DNA from: Pseudomonas lactucae
GTDB lineage: Bacteria > Pseudomonadota > Gammaproteobacteria > Pseudomonadales > Pseudomonadaceae
Length of the DNA stretch: 62,591 nucleotides
Assembly: GCF_016937615.1 (NCBI RefSeq)
Contig: NZ_JAFHKI010000050.1
Location: 1-62,591, forward strand
Direction: 5' to 3'
Shown in pieces: positions 37,713 to 45,613 of this stretch; the first letter of the stretch is position 1; the number at the start of each line of letters is the position of its first letter. A program made the position numbers and the translations under genes. Under the pieces are notes generated by a model, which saw only the letters and a list, made by a program, of their open reading frames with translations, ran no database searches and was not told the DNA's origin.

Positions 37713-38552
37713 TCAATTGCCTTTTTCCTTCTTGTCGTTCTCCAACCAGCGCTCGATGCTGCTGCTCTTCAAGCAGCCGTCATGGTTGTGACTGCCAAAA
37801 ATACGCGTACCGTTAGCCTTGTTACTCTCGAGCGAGGCCAGTAAGCCTGGGCGCTCGATGAGGCTCCTGGCTAGGTAGACCTGCTGCATGCTGTATTTTT
37901 TCTTGGGAAATCCATTATTGGCCGCATCCAGTACAACTTGACCTGCCTCGTTCTTTTCGTCAGGGTCCTTGCTCATTTCGATCAGCATGTCTGTTGTTAC
38001 GTACCGATGCTTGTTGGCAAATAGAACGTTATCCAACATGTCCTTGAACGCCTCGACCACCTGTGCGTCGGTCTCCACATAGAACGGATTCAGGTTATAC
38101 GTAAAGGGGCTGGTATTGCCGGGCAGCAAATCGGCGGCCTTGGACAGGCTGTCCGGGGTGATATAACCGCCTTTTACAAGCATCGCCTCGTTCAGTCGCG
38201 GGCGGTTGATTATCTCCTGGACCAACTTGATGGTGGACTCGGAAACAGTGCCGTCGTGTAGAGGCTCGTTGGCGATCTGCCGCAGCGCACTGCCGTGCAG
38301 GCGCCCGTCTTTCTGAAATTTTCCCAGCAGTGAAAAGTTGTTCTTCAGTTCGGTCGCCAGCAGACGATCATCGAAGCCGGCATAGGGATTACCGTCCGTG
38401 CTCCTGTGGTCGTAAGCCTGTAGGTTGGCCTGAGCCCCCTGCGGTTGAGAACACCCCTGCGTCGGCGGGGCCACAGGTTGCCCTTCACCGGTTGAATACC
38501 GATGACCTAAAGGAGGCAGCCTGAACATTGAATCAGCGATCCCATTACTCAT
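37713..38552 (-). CDS. HrpL-controlled repeat protein, candidate type III secreted protein A
   Basis: The 279-residue product has a Pro/Gly/Ser/Gln-rich N-terminus (about 1-55) typical of type III signals, then two related units. The first has LLATELKNNFSLL, GRLHGSALRQIANEP and EIINRPRLNEAM; the second has VVEAFKDMLDNVLF, YVTTDMLIEMSKDP, SLIERPGLLASL and HDGCLKSSSIERW. The units recall repeats of HrpK/HrpF/NolX-type secreted proteins, a tentative link. A perfect hrp box lies 94 bases upstream of the start. GGTGAG is placed seven bases before the ATG. Confidence 0.8.
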   Translation of the reverse strand: MSNGIADSMFRLPPLGHRYSTGEGQPVAPPTQGCSQPQGAQANLQAYDHRSTDGNPYAGFDDRLLATELKNNFSLLGKFQKDGRLHGSALRQIANEPLHDGTVSESTIKLVQEIINRPRLNEAMLVKGGYITPDSLSKAADLLPGNTSPFTYNLNPFYVETDAQVVEAFKDMLDNVLFANKHRYVTTDMLIEMSKDPDEKNEAGQVVLDAANNGFPKKKYSMQQVYLARSLIERPGLLASLESNKANGTRIFGSHNHDGCLKSSSIERWLENDKKEKGN

Positions 38553-38645
38553 TTTTTATCTCACCCATTTTAGATACCGCAGCCTGTGCCCCAACTGTCC
38601 GACCTTCAAAACCGCTTTAAACGTCAACACGGGTCAGGCTTCGGT

Positions 38646-38673
38646 TATGTGGTGCTCTAAAAATAATGGTTCC
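38646..38673 (-). promoter_or_regulatory. hrp box (HrpL-dependent promoter)
   Basis: On the minus strand GGAACC (38673-38668), 15 bases, then CCACATA (38652-38646): an exact match to GGAACC-N15/16-CCACNNA. It drives the repeat protein gene 37713-38552. Confidence 0.92.
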
Positions 38674-38785
38674 GGCAATGAGCGACTCAGACACCGGGTC
38701 CCCTCCGGAAAACCTTGAGCGTTTGTAACCCGCTTGCCCTGTCGCCCCACAGAGCCTGCGCAAGCCTTGGCAGGGGACGCACGAA

Positions 38786-39043
38786 TTACAGGCGACCGGA
38801 CAATTTGCTCCACAGACTGGCGAGCCTCGGGAACGCGGGGCTGGATACCGGTTCTTCGCAGAACGCTTGGGTACCTTTGTCAAAATCCTCGGCGGTGGGC
38901 GCCTTGAAACTGCACTTGGGCTTAGAAGTGAGATTGAGTCCTTGTGGCCGCGAGATGCCCGGTCCCTCTACTTCATGTGGCGCAGCGGACAGGGGCGAAA
39001 CGGTGTACTGGGCGTGACGAGATTCAAAGGATGTCGAATTCAT
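38786..39043 (-). CDS. small HrpL-controlled protein
   Basis: The 85-residue product starts MNSTSFESRH at 39043. A longer open frame begins at 39142, but that would lie upstream of the promoter, so the shorter start is chosen; an AGG is about nine bases before it. The N-terminus is Ser/Thr-rich, in keeping with a type III signal, and the protein contains SFKAPTAEDFDKGTQAF and ends SLWSKLSGRL. I do not recognise the family; a small secreted protein or apparatus component is possible. A perfect hrp box lies 64 bases upstream of the start, followed by a 12-base-pair dyad. Confidence 0.65.
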   Translation of the reverse strand: MNSTSFESRHAQYTVSPLSAAPHEVEGPGISRPQGLNLTSKPKCSFKAPTAEDFDKGTQAFCEEPVSSPAFPRLASLWSKLSGRL

Positions 39044-39066
39044 GGTCCAGACCTGATCCAGTAGCT

Positions 39067-39106
39067 GAAAACATCCACAGGCAGTCGAACGCCGGTGGAT
39101 GTTTTC
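39067..39106 (-). promoter_or_regulatory. perfect 12-bp dyad in the leader of the small HrpL-controlled gene
   Basis: GAAAACATCCAC (39067-39078) and GTGGATGTTTTC (39095-39106) are exact inverted repeats with a 16-base centre. The dyad starts at the base after the hrp box and would cover the expected transcription start, so it could be an operator or a 5' stem-loop in the RNA. No U run follows. Confidence 0.7.
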
Positions 39107-39134
39107 TTCGTGGTAAATCGTCGCAAATGGTTCC
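39107..39134 (-). promoter_or_regulatory. hrp box (HrpL-dependent promoter)
   Basis: On the minus strand GGAACC (39134-39129), 15 bases, then CCACGAA (39113-39107): an exact consensus match upstream of the 85-residue protein gene. Confidence 0.9.
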
Positions 39135-39185
39135 CTGCCCAAGATGCCCGGACACCGCGCGCCAGGCGCAGCGTCCGAGCGTCAT

Positions 39186-40160
39186 TCAGCGGGAAAGCCG
39201 CCAGAGCGATTCGCGACTGATGAGATTGTCGTTTTTTGTACCCGTGTGGTTATCCATATCTCTCAGTACGTGGCTGCGCTTGAGAATCTCCTGGGCCAAC
39301 TGGATCAAATGGTCCTTGGACGAGTCGCCCGTGAGGTCTTGGCGCGCCAGTTTTTTCAGGTTACTGATGTTGAGATCGTTCCCACAGCGCCCTTTCAACT
39401 CATCGAAATGCTCAAGCATCTTCCCGGCCAGCTCCTTGTCGCTCTTGAATTGGAAAAAATTATCGCCCTTGATGACCAGACTTACGTTTTCCCTGTCGAT
39501 CAGCCCATCCAGCGAGCCTGTACGACTGTGTCGATCAAGGGCATCAGTCAGCTCTGGACGCCGTAACAACTCTTTGGCCAAACGAATGTTCTGATTCATG
39601 ACCGGGTCGCTTGACCATGGCTTGTTCGCCATGGCATGCAGGCTGTCGACACTGATATACCCCGGTTTTCTGGGGTCCTTGAAGGCGTCGAAATTGTTGA
39701 GCAGCAACTGCGCCAGCTCTGCTCTATTCATCTTCGAATAGTGCGGGTCAGGCCTGCCAGGCAGGGTCGGGAACGGTCTTGGCGGTGGATTGCCAATGGT
39801 CGGGTCTGGCCGTGGAGGCGGGTTGCTGCAGCCTGGACGGTGGGGTGGGCGCCCCCCGCCAAACCACTGTGTCATCCATTGTTTGAACTGTTCCATAAAA
39901 CTCGGCATTGCAGGAGCGCCGCCCTGATAACCGGGATGGCAAGGACGATAGTGCCGTTCGGTTGACGGCTGATAATTGCCGAAGACCGGACCACCCTGGG
40001 TTTCCCCGACTCGATAATTGAGGTCAGCAGCGTCGTGGCTGTTGAAGGAGAGCTCGGAAGGCATCGGGCGAGCGACTTTGGCCTCGGACGTGGAACCGGT
40101 TCGTGATGGGGTTGGGGTTGAAGAAGGGTTCAGGGTTTTATCCAGTATCGGGACCGACAT
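39186..40160 (-). CDS. HrpL-controlled repeat protein, candidate type III secreted protein B
   Basis: The 324-residue product starts MSVPILDKTLNPSS at 40160, six bases after GGAG. The first 50 residues are Ser/Thr/Pro-rich like type III secretion signals, and a Pro/Arg/Gly-rich stretch follows (about 105-170). The C-terminal half has two units with the same plan as protein A: LAQLLLNNFDAF, GYISVDSLHAMANKP, ELLRRPELTDAL, DGLIDRENVS; then LAGKMLEHFDEL, NISNLKKLARQDL, EILKRSHVLRDM, NLISRESLWRL. The units resemble HrpK/HrpF/NolX-type repeats (tentative). A perfect hrp box lies 75 bases upstream of the start. Confidence 0.82.
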   Translation of the reverse strand: MSVPILDKTLNPSSTPTPSRTGSTSEAKVARPMPSELSFNSHDAADLNYRVGETQGGPVFGNYQPSTERHYRPCHPGYQGGAPAMPSFMEQFKQWMTQWFGGGRPPHRPGCSNPPPRPDPTIGNPPPRPFPTLPGRPDPHYSKMNRAELAQLLLNNFDAFKDPRKPGYISVDSLHAMANKPWSSDPVMNQNIRLAKELLRRPELTDALDRHSRTGSLDGLIDRENVSLVIKGDNFFQFKSDKELAGKMLEHFDELKGRCGNDLNISNLKKLARQDLTGDSSKDHLIQLAQEILKRSHVLRDMDNHTGTKNDNLISRESLWRLSR

Positions 40161-40234
40161 AGGTTTCTCCATCGAAGGGGACGATTTTCCGCCGGTAGCG
40201 TCAACCCGAAGTCGAGAGCCATCAGCTTTCCCCT

Positions 40235-40263
40235 TGTGTGGCCCATCTGTCGGAATCGGTTCC
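40235..40263 (-). promoter_or_regulatory. hrp box (HrpL-dependent promoter)
   Basis: On the minus strand GGAACC (40263-40258), 16 bases, then CCACACA (40241-40235): an exact match to the HrpL consensus upstream of repeat protein B. Confidence 0.92.
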
Positions 40264-40393
40264 CGATCTTGCAATCAGTGCGTGACGGGAACGTAGGAAA
40301 CAGACAAAAAAATCGCAGCGAACGCAGCGCGTTTCCTCAGTCCTATTCAAGTCGAGCAATTGCCTGCTATCGACCTCACCAGCGGTATCGAAA

Positions 40394-41029
40394 TCAAAGC
40401 ACCTGTTTAAGGCGGCTCAACTTCTCCCGGCTGCCGCACACGCTCATCTGGCACCACTTGCGCAATTTGTTCTTGGAGCTGTCCAGGAACAGCCAGTCGC
40501 AGTCGGTGGCGGTGCAGCTCTTGAGTTCGCGAAGATTGCCGGATACCAACAGTTGCGTTGCCTCGATGGCCAAGCGGCCGATCAACATCGCGGTCAGTTC
40601 ATGGCTACTGGCGCAGCTTTTCCAGGCCCAACCCGGCACGCCGTCCACCGAGCGCAACACGCGCCAGGCGACGCCTTGCTGGAACGTCAGGTTGATCCGC
40701 TGCAAGGCCTGATCAGGCGCAACCTGGCCCAGGGACAACGGATAGAACGCCGCATACAAACATTCCCTGAATGCAATCAGCGCCTCCAGGTCCGGCTGGT
40801 ACGACATCGACGCTTCAAACACCATGGGCTTGTATGCCTCGAATTCCTGGGCGCAAATCAACGAGGCATGCAGCGCCCACTCAAAGAAGAACTGGAAACT
40901 GGTGAGCCGCTCTTCCATGACCTTGAGCGCGGAGCCGGGCCGACGGCCATTGGTCGTATTGATGAAGTCCAGCACGCGAGTTCCACCAATCAGCCGAATC
41001 GACTTTGCAGTGCCGGTAAAATGCGTCAT
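40394..41029 (-). CDS. ABATE/CGNR zinc-finger-type regulator
   Basis: The 211-residue protein starts MTHFTGTAKS at 41029 with GGAG seven bases upstream. An N-terminal stress-type domain (RVLDFINTTNGRRPG) is followed by a C-terminal zinc finger: CTATDCDWLFLD, then KWCQMSVCGSRE. The usual CGNR box reads CGSR. CGNR proteins are putative transcription factors, often encoded beside the genes they control. It lies 96 bases after the APS kinase gene on the same strand, so it may be the last gene or the regulator of the biosynthetic operon. Confidence 0.83.
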   Translation of the reverse strand: MTHFTGTAKSIRLIGGTRVLDFINTTNGRRPGSALKVMEERLTSFQFFFEWALHASLICAQEFEAYKPMVFEASMSYQPDLEALIAFRECLYAAFYPLSLGQVAPDQALQRINLTFQQGVAWRVLRSVDGVPGWAWKSCASSHELTAMLIGRLAIEATQLLVSGNLRELKSCTATDCDWLFLDSSKNKLRKWCQMSVCGSREKLSRLKQVL

Positions 41030-41125
41030 GCCTGCTCCTGATAAACACGCGAGTGCTGCGATGGCGCAGAGTACCGTGTTTTTCCAGGATGCAGGCATTG
41101 GGATAAAAGACGCAAAGACCAACGG

Positions 41126-41734
41126 CTAGGCGTGATCGTCGGCGCGCAGAGCCCGTTCAAGAATAGCCTCGACAGACTGCGCTACGGACAGCAGCTGGGT
41201 GTCCAGGTGTACGTCCGGGCAGACCGGCACCTCATAAATCGAGTCGATCCCGGTGAAGTGCTTGATCTGCCCGGCCCGGGCTTTTTTGTACAGTCCCTTG
41301 GGGTCACGTTGTTCAGCGATTTCCAACGAGACATCCACGTGCACTTCGACAAAATAATCATGGCCCACAATCGAGCGCGCGTGATGCCGACAGGCCGCCG
41401 AAGGAGAGATCAACGCCACGATCACCATCAGCCCCGCCTCAAGCATCAAGCGCGCAACCTCCGCGACCCGACGGATATTCTCCTCCCGGTCCCGCTCGCT
41501 GAATCCCAGGTCGCGACAGAGCCCGCCGCGCACCGAGTCGCCATCGATAATGCAGGTCATGTACCCTCGCGCTTGCAGCGCACTGTCCAGCGCATCGGCG
41601 ATGGTTGATTTGCCGGACGCGGAAAGCCCTGTCAGCCAGATGACCCTGGACGGCTGCCCGATGCGCAAACGCTCGCGGTGACTGAACGCAAACGCATGCA
41701 GATCAGGGTTTTGACGGTGTGCAACATCACTCAT
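41126..41734 (-). CDS. cysC: adenylylsulfate (APS) kinase
   Basis: Phosphorylates APS to PAPS, the sulfate donor for sulfotransferases. The 202-residue protein has the P-loop GLSASGKST (36-44), DGDSVRGGL, FSERDREENIRR, and Ser in ALISPSAACR (S110). A free-standing APS kinase with no sulfurylase partner, in an operon with a sulfotransferase and an exporter, points to dedicated PAPS supply for a pathway product. It overlaps the MFS gene by eight bases. Confidence 0.93.
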   Translation of the reverse strand: MSDVAHRQNPDLHAFAFSHRERLRIGQPSRVIWLTGLSASGKSTIADALDSALQARGYMTCIIDGDSVRGGLCRDLGFSERDREENIRRVAEVARLMLEAGLMVIVALISPSAACRHHARSIVGHDYFVEVHVDVSLEIAEQRDPKGLYKKARAGQIKHFTGIDSIYEVPVCPDVHLDTQLLSVAQSVEAILERALRADDHA

Positions 41735-42956
41735 GATCGCTCTCCCGCGCCGCAACGGAGGGGTTACCCAGCATGAAGACCATCACGCATTGCACGAACA
41801 GCAACAGCGCCACCACCCAATAGACTGTCGAGAACGACCCGGTAAGGTCCTTGGAAAGCCCCCCCAGAAAATTGCCGCACACGCCCCCCAAGCCGATCAG
41901 CACATTGGCAATGCCAAAGGCCTGGGTCAGCCGGCTGACCGGCACGATTTGCCCGATATAACTGGGGACCAACCCGAACACCGGATAAAACGCCAGCGCA
42001 AACAACAACGCCGCCAGGTAGAACAGCGCGATGCTGTTGAAACTGAATACCAGAACCGAGGCCAGCCCCGCACTTAAAAAACACATGGCCAACGAGACCC
42101 GCACACCGACCTTGTCGGCAATCCACCCGACCAGAAACCCCGACGCCATGCCCACCGCGCCGATGGTCGTCCAGATAAATCCGGCATCCCGCACCGACAC
42201 GCCCAACTCATCGCGCAAGTACGGTGCCAGGTAGGTCTGGAATGGCAGTAACGCCATGCCATTGAGGAAAGCAATCGCCCAGGTCAGGTACAGCGAGCGG
42301 CTCAGCCAGGCCACGGGGCGTCTGGCAGACGCCAAGCGCTCAGCGGCGACCTCGCCCTCCCCGCCCGCCGCCAGATTGCGCAACAGCAACCAGGCCATCA
42401 CGCACAACACCACAGAAATCAGGCCGGCTGTCAGCCATATCGAACGCCAGCCGCCGTTCAGGGTAAGAAACGACACCAGCAAGCCGTTGATAAACACGCC
42501 GTAGCTGGTGCCGCTGGAGATCAACCCCATGACCCGTGATCGGTTACCGGGGCTGAAGCCCTTGGTGACGATCTCCGCCAGCGGGATATACACCGAAGCG
42601 GAGCAGCCTCCGAGCAAAATCAACAGGCCGCCGGACAGCCAGATACTGTGGCTGACGCTCAGGCCCAACAGCGCCAGCGAGGTGATCACGGTGGAGACCA
42701 GGCTGATTTTCCAGCCTTCGACATAGCGGCTGATCACGCTGGTGACCGACGAAAACAGCAGGAAGCCGACTTGCGCCCCGCCGGTGATCAAGCCCACGGT
42801 GGTGTAGTCGAAGCCGATGTCGCGGCGCATGTCCACCACCAGGTTGGCGAAGAGGTAGACGCCAAAGCCGTAGGTGCTGGCCACGAAGCCGGTCAGGACC
42901 ACGGCCAGTACGACGCTGTCCAACGGACGGGTGCTGCTGTGTACCAGTGTGCTCAT
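41727..42956 (-). CDS. MFS transporter, probable exporter of the cluster product
   Basis: The 409-residue protein starts MSTLVHSSTRP at 42956, after AGGAGGG. Twelve hydrophobic segments and the MFS loop GLISSGTSYGVFINGLLV in helix 5 are visible. It resembles the monocarboxylate/OFA-like branch. Placed between methyltransferase and APS kinase genes in a coupled operon, it most likely exports the final product, though import of a precursor is possible. Confidence 0.88.
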   Translation of the reverse strand: MSTLVHSSTRPLDSVVLAVVLTGFVASTYGFGVYLFANLVVDMRRDIGFDYTTVGLITGGAQVGFLLFSSVTSVISRYVEGWKISLVSTVITSLALLGLSVSHSIWLSGGLLILLGGCSASVYIPLAEIVTKGFSPGNRSRVMGLISSGTSYGVFINGLLVSFLTLNGGWRSIWLTAGLISVVLCVMAWLLLRNLAAGGEGEVAAERLASARRPVAWLSRSLYLTWAIAFLNGMALLPFQTYLAPYLRDELGVSVRDAGFIWTTIGAVGMASGFLVGWIADKVGVRVSLAMCFLSAGLASVLVFSFNSIALFYLAALLFALAFYPVFGLVPSYIGQIVPVSRLTQAFGIANVLIGLGGVCGNFLGGLSKDLTGSFSTVYWVVALLLFVQCVMVFMLGNPSVAARESDHE

Positions 42957-42966
42957 CAGGCCCTCC

Positions 42967-43737
42967 TCATATGGCGCGTGCGGTGTGGATGACAAAATCA
43001 CAATCCATCATGTCGTAGTCGCGCTCGAAATCGCCGTAGGTTTCATGGGATGAAAACCCGGACTCAAGCACTTCTGTGGTCAACTCCCCGGGTAGCAGCG
43101 GATAGACCTGCAAGCGGTACTGTTCCCGGTTGTCGAAGGAATAGATGAACTCGCACAGCGACTGATCCACCTGCCCCAGGCTGACCGACGCCTGTTTGCC
43201 GCAGTAGTAGTAATTGCCGCTGGACTTGAACTTGCCCGCGCGAATGGCAAAGAAGTTGCGTTGATCAACAATCAGCAAGCCGCCGGGCTTGAGCAATGCG
43301 CGGAATTTTTCCAGCACACTGATTCGGTCACGCGCCGCAAACACATGGCACAGCGAGCTGCCCAGGCATACCACGGCATCGAAATGCCCCAACACGCTCG
43401 GGTCGAGGGTCTGCCAGTCCATGTAGTGCGATTCGATATCCAGCCCTCGCGCCCTGAAGTTCGCACGGGCCTTGGTCAGCATCGTGCTGCTGCCGTCCGT
43501 GGCGACCACATCGAACCCCGCCTGCTTGAGTTGCACCGCGTGAAAACCGCTGCCCGTCGACACGTCGATCACCGACTTCACGCCGTGCCGCTTCAGCAGG
43601 TTTTCAAAGAATCCATTCTCCCCCGCCTTTCTTTTTTCCCAATCGATCAAGTCATCCCAGCGCTCGACGAAGTCGGCCGAATATTGCGTCGCGTAACTGG
43701 CGACTTCGTTGTGCTCGTGCCACGACATCCGATTCAT
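42967..43737 (-). CDS. SAM-dependent methyltransferase, glycine N-methyltransferase-like
   Basis: The 256-residue protein starts MNRMSWHEHNEVA at 43737, where its ATG overlaps the upstream stop by one base. Motif I is VIDVSTGSGFHAVQL (56-70), then DVVATDGSSTML, and HFDAVVCLGSSLCHVF, KPGGLLIVDQRNF: the wording of GNMT/sarcosine methyltransferase-type enzymes, which methylate amines. The methyl acceptor is unknown; an amino group on the pathway intermediate is the natural guess. Confidence 0.85.
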   Translation of the reverse strand: MNRMSWHEHNEVASYATQYSADFVERWDDLIDWEKRKAGENGFFENLLKRHGVKSVIDVSTGSGFHAVQLKQAGFDVVATDGSSTMLTKARANFRARGLDIESHYMDWQTLDPSVLGHFDAVVCLGSSLCHVFAARDRISVLEKFRALLKPGGLLIVDQRNFFAIRAGKFKSSGNYYYCGKQASVSLGQVDQSLCEFIYSFDNREQYRLQVYPLLPGELTTEVLESGFSSHETYGDFERDYDMMDCDFVIHTARAI

Positions 43738-44882
43738 CACGCACCTACCCCAGTTGTATTTTTGAAAGCCGCGTACTTGCTCGCCAACTCGCGAGCACAG
43801 TCGGCGGACTGTTCGATGGACATGGTTTTTTTCGAGTAGCCGAGCATTGCCTGCATCACGGCCATGCACTGAGGGTTGTAGCTCACCGATCCATCGCAAT
43901 GGATTTCGTCGATGCCATCCTGGCTTTGGCAGATGGTATTGATGCGCACGGCCTCATCCTGCGGACAGGCGTGCGAGAACTGCACCTCGATGTGCCCATC
44001 GTGCAGCCACACCGGATACCCACCCGGCAGCCCCAACGGGCCGGGGGCATGCACCAGCACCGGCGTGGGTGAAACCAGCCCTTCGATCACCGTGACCGCC
44101 GAACAGGCTGTGAGAAATTGCCCATCGATGCCGCCCAGGCGCCGGAACGCGGTCTTGACCGTGGCAAAGATCACCTCGGCCGGCAGGCGTGCCACGTCCG
44201 GACGGTCGCGAACCTCATACAACAAGCGGTAATTGGCGCGTCCAGGCAAACCGCCGCGTGGCACGTAGTGGCTGAAGTAATGCTGGGCATACAGCTGCAC
44301 CTGCACATCGTCGGGTGCACATTCCAGCAGTCGCGCGAGGGAAAAACGCAGCGCCGGGATCAGGTTGGCCACGTTGCCCACACCGATATCCGGCGCCAGC
44401 CCTACCCTGGCCAGTATCGGGTTGACGGCATCGGGGAACGCCGCATTGACGGTTCTGGCTGCGATGCCCGAGGCCTTCACGGCTAGCATGAGGCCGTGCA
44501 TGAGCGTCAGGTGCATGGGCAGCCAGGGGCCGAACTGCGCCTGATCGAGCTGCTCGAAGGACTGTTTGGGCAAGCCGGTGATCACCCGCCACGACTGCAG
44601 CGACGCGCAGTTCACCAGCAGGTCCGGCGCTTCTTCACGCAGCAGCCGCGTGACCCTGTCGATATCGGTAAGGTCGGCGATCACGGGCTTGATCGCGATG
44701 TAGTGCCCCAACTGCGCGCACGACAACCGGACCAGGTTGCACAGGCGTAAGGTCGCCTCTTCATTACGACCGAGCACCACAAACTCGAACGCATTTTTCG
44801 GCCCGAGGATCTTCAGGATCTGCAGGCACAGGTTGCCCGCGCCCACCAGCAGCAGTTTTTTCTTGGGTGCCGAGGCGGTCAT
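43737..44882 (-). CDS. saccharopine dehydrogenase-like NAD(P)-binding oxidoreductase
   Basis: The 381-residue protein has an N-terminal Rossmann motif, LLLVGAGNLCLQIL, then LVNCASLQSW and GLAPDIGVGNVANLIPAL, in the pattern of saccharopine dehydrogenase-type proteins. These enzymes make or break secondary amines between an amine and an oxo acid, or act as related reductases; the substrate here is unknown. Its ATG overlaps the SDR stop by four bases and its stop overlaps the methyltransferase start, showing tight coupling. Confidence 0.8.
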   Translation of the reverse strand: MTASAPKKKLLLVGAGNLCLQILKILGPKNAFEFVVLGRNEEATLRLCNLVRLSCAQLGHYIAIKPVIADLTDIDRVTRLLREEAPDLLVNCASLQSWRVITGLPKQSFEQLDQAQFGPWLPMHLTLMHGLMLAVKASGIAARTVNAAFPDAVNPILARVGLAPDIGVGNVANLIPALRFSLARLLECAPDDVQVQLYAQHYFSHYVPRGGLPGRANYRLLYEVRDRPDVARLPAEVIFATVKTAFRRLGGIDGQFLTACSAVTVIEGLVSPTPVLVHAPGPLGLPGGYPVWLHDGHIEVQFSHACPQDEAVRINTICQSQDGIDEIHCDGSVSYNPQCMAVMQAMLGYSKKTMSIEQSADCARELASKYAAFKNTTGVGA

Positions 44883-45604
44883 CGCGGGTAGGCTCCGTTG
44901 TCGACCGGAATCACCCTGCCGCTGATATGACGCATGGCATCACCGGCCAGCAGCAAAATCACCTCGGCGACCGCGCCGGGCAGGATCGGCTCCTTGAGAA
45001 TTTCCTGGCGTGCATATTCCGCACGGCGGTATTCGGGGATGGTGTCGTAGATGGCGGTGTCGTGGATCAGCGCCGGCGATACGGCGTTCACCCGCACAAA
45101 CGGTGCGAAATTCCACGCGTTAGCCTTGGTCAGGCCGATCACCGCCGCCTTGGTGGCGCCATACATCGCATCGCAGCTGCCCACCTCCCCGGCCACCGAG
45201 GCGATATTGACGATGCTGCGCGGGGCTTCGTGACGCATCTCCCGTTCGGCAAAGTCTTTGGAGAGGTAGACCAGCGCCTTGAGGTTTACATTGAGGATCT
45301 CGTCGATTTCATCATCACAATAGTGGTAGATACTTTTGCCATGGTAAATACCGGCGTTATTGATCAATCCGTAAATAGTCGCGTGACGTTCATAGAGCAT
45401 GGCAATAAAACCCTTGAGGGTCGCGCTGTCCGAAAAGTCTGCGACGTGCACTTCCAATACATCCGCGCCATACAGTCGTTGCAATGCGTATAAGCCATCC
45501 GCATCTTTGTCCGCGCCAATCACGAAGTAGCCTTGTTGAATGGCCTGTTCCACCGTTGCCCGACCAATGCCATTGGCAGCGCCGGTAATAATTAACTTTT
45601 TCAT
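44879..45604 (-). CDS. short-chain dehydrogenase/reductase
   Basis: The 241-residue SDR has the cofactor motif TGAANGIG, NNAG, the catalytic Ser in NIASVAG, and YGATKAA with catalytic Tyr and Lys. The Asp after the second strand (GADKDAD) suggests NAD preference. It follows the sulfotransferase by nine bases and overlaps the next gene by four. Probable role: oxidation or reduction of a hydroxyl group on the pathway intermediate. Confidence 0.9.
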   Translation of the reverse strand: MKKLIITGAANGIGRATVEQAIQQGYFVIGADKDADGLYALQRLYGADVLEVHVADFSDSATLKGFIAMLYERHATIYGLINNAGIYHGKSIYHYCDDEIDEILNVNLKALVYLSKDFAEREMRHEAPRSIVNIASVAGEVGSCDAMYGATKAAVIGLTKANAWNFAPFVRVNAVSPALIHDTAIYDTIPEYRRAEYARQEILKEPILPGAVAEVILLLAGDAMRHISGRVIPVDNGAYPR

Positions 45605-45613
45605 GCACCCACC

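Noticed and set aside
38617..38883. 88-codon open frame on the minus strand between the HrpL genes
   Set aside because: It covers the hrp box at 38646-38673 and overlaps the better supported 85-residue gene; no ribosome-binding site or domain.
37713..40160. Firm naming of the repeat proteins as HrpK
   Set aside because: The repeat plan is similar, but length and overall sequence could not be aligned without a database, so I left them unnamed.
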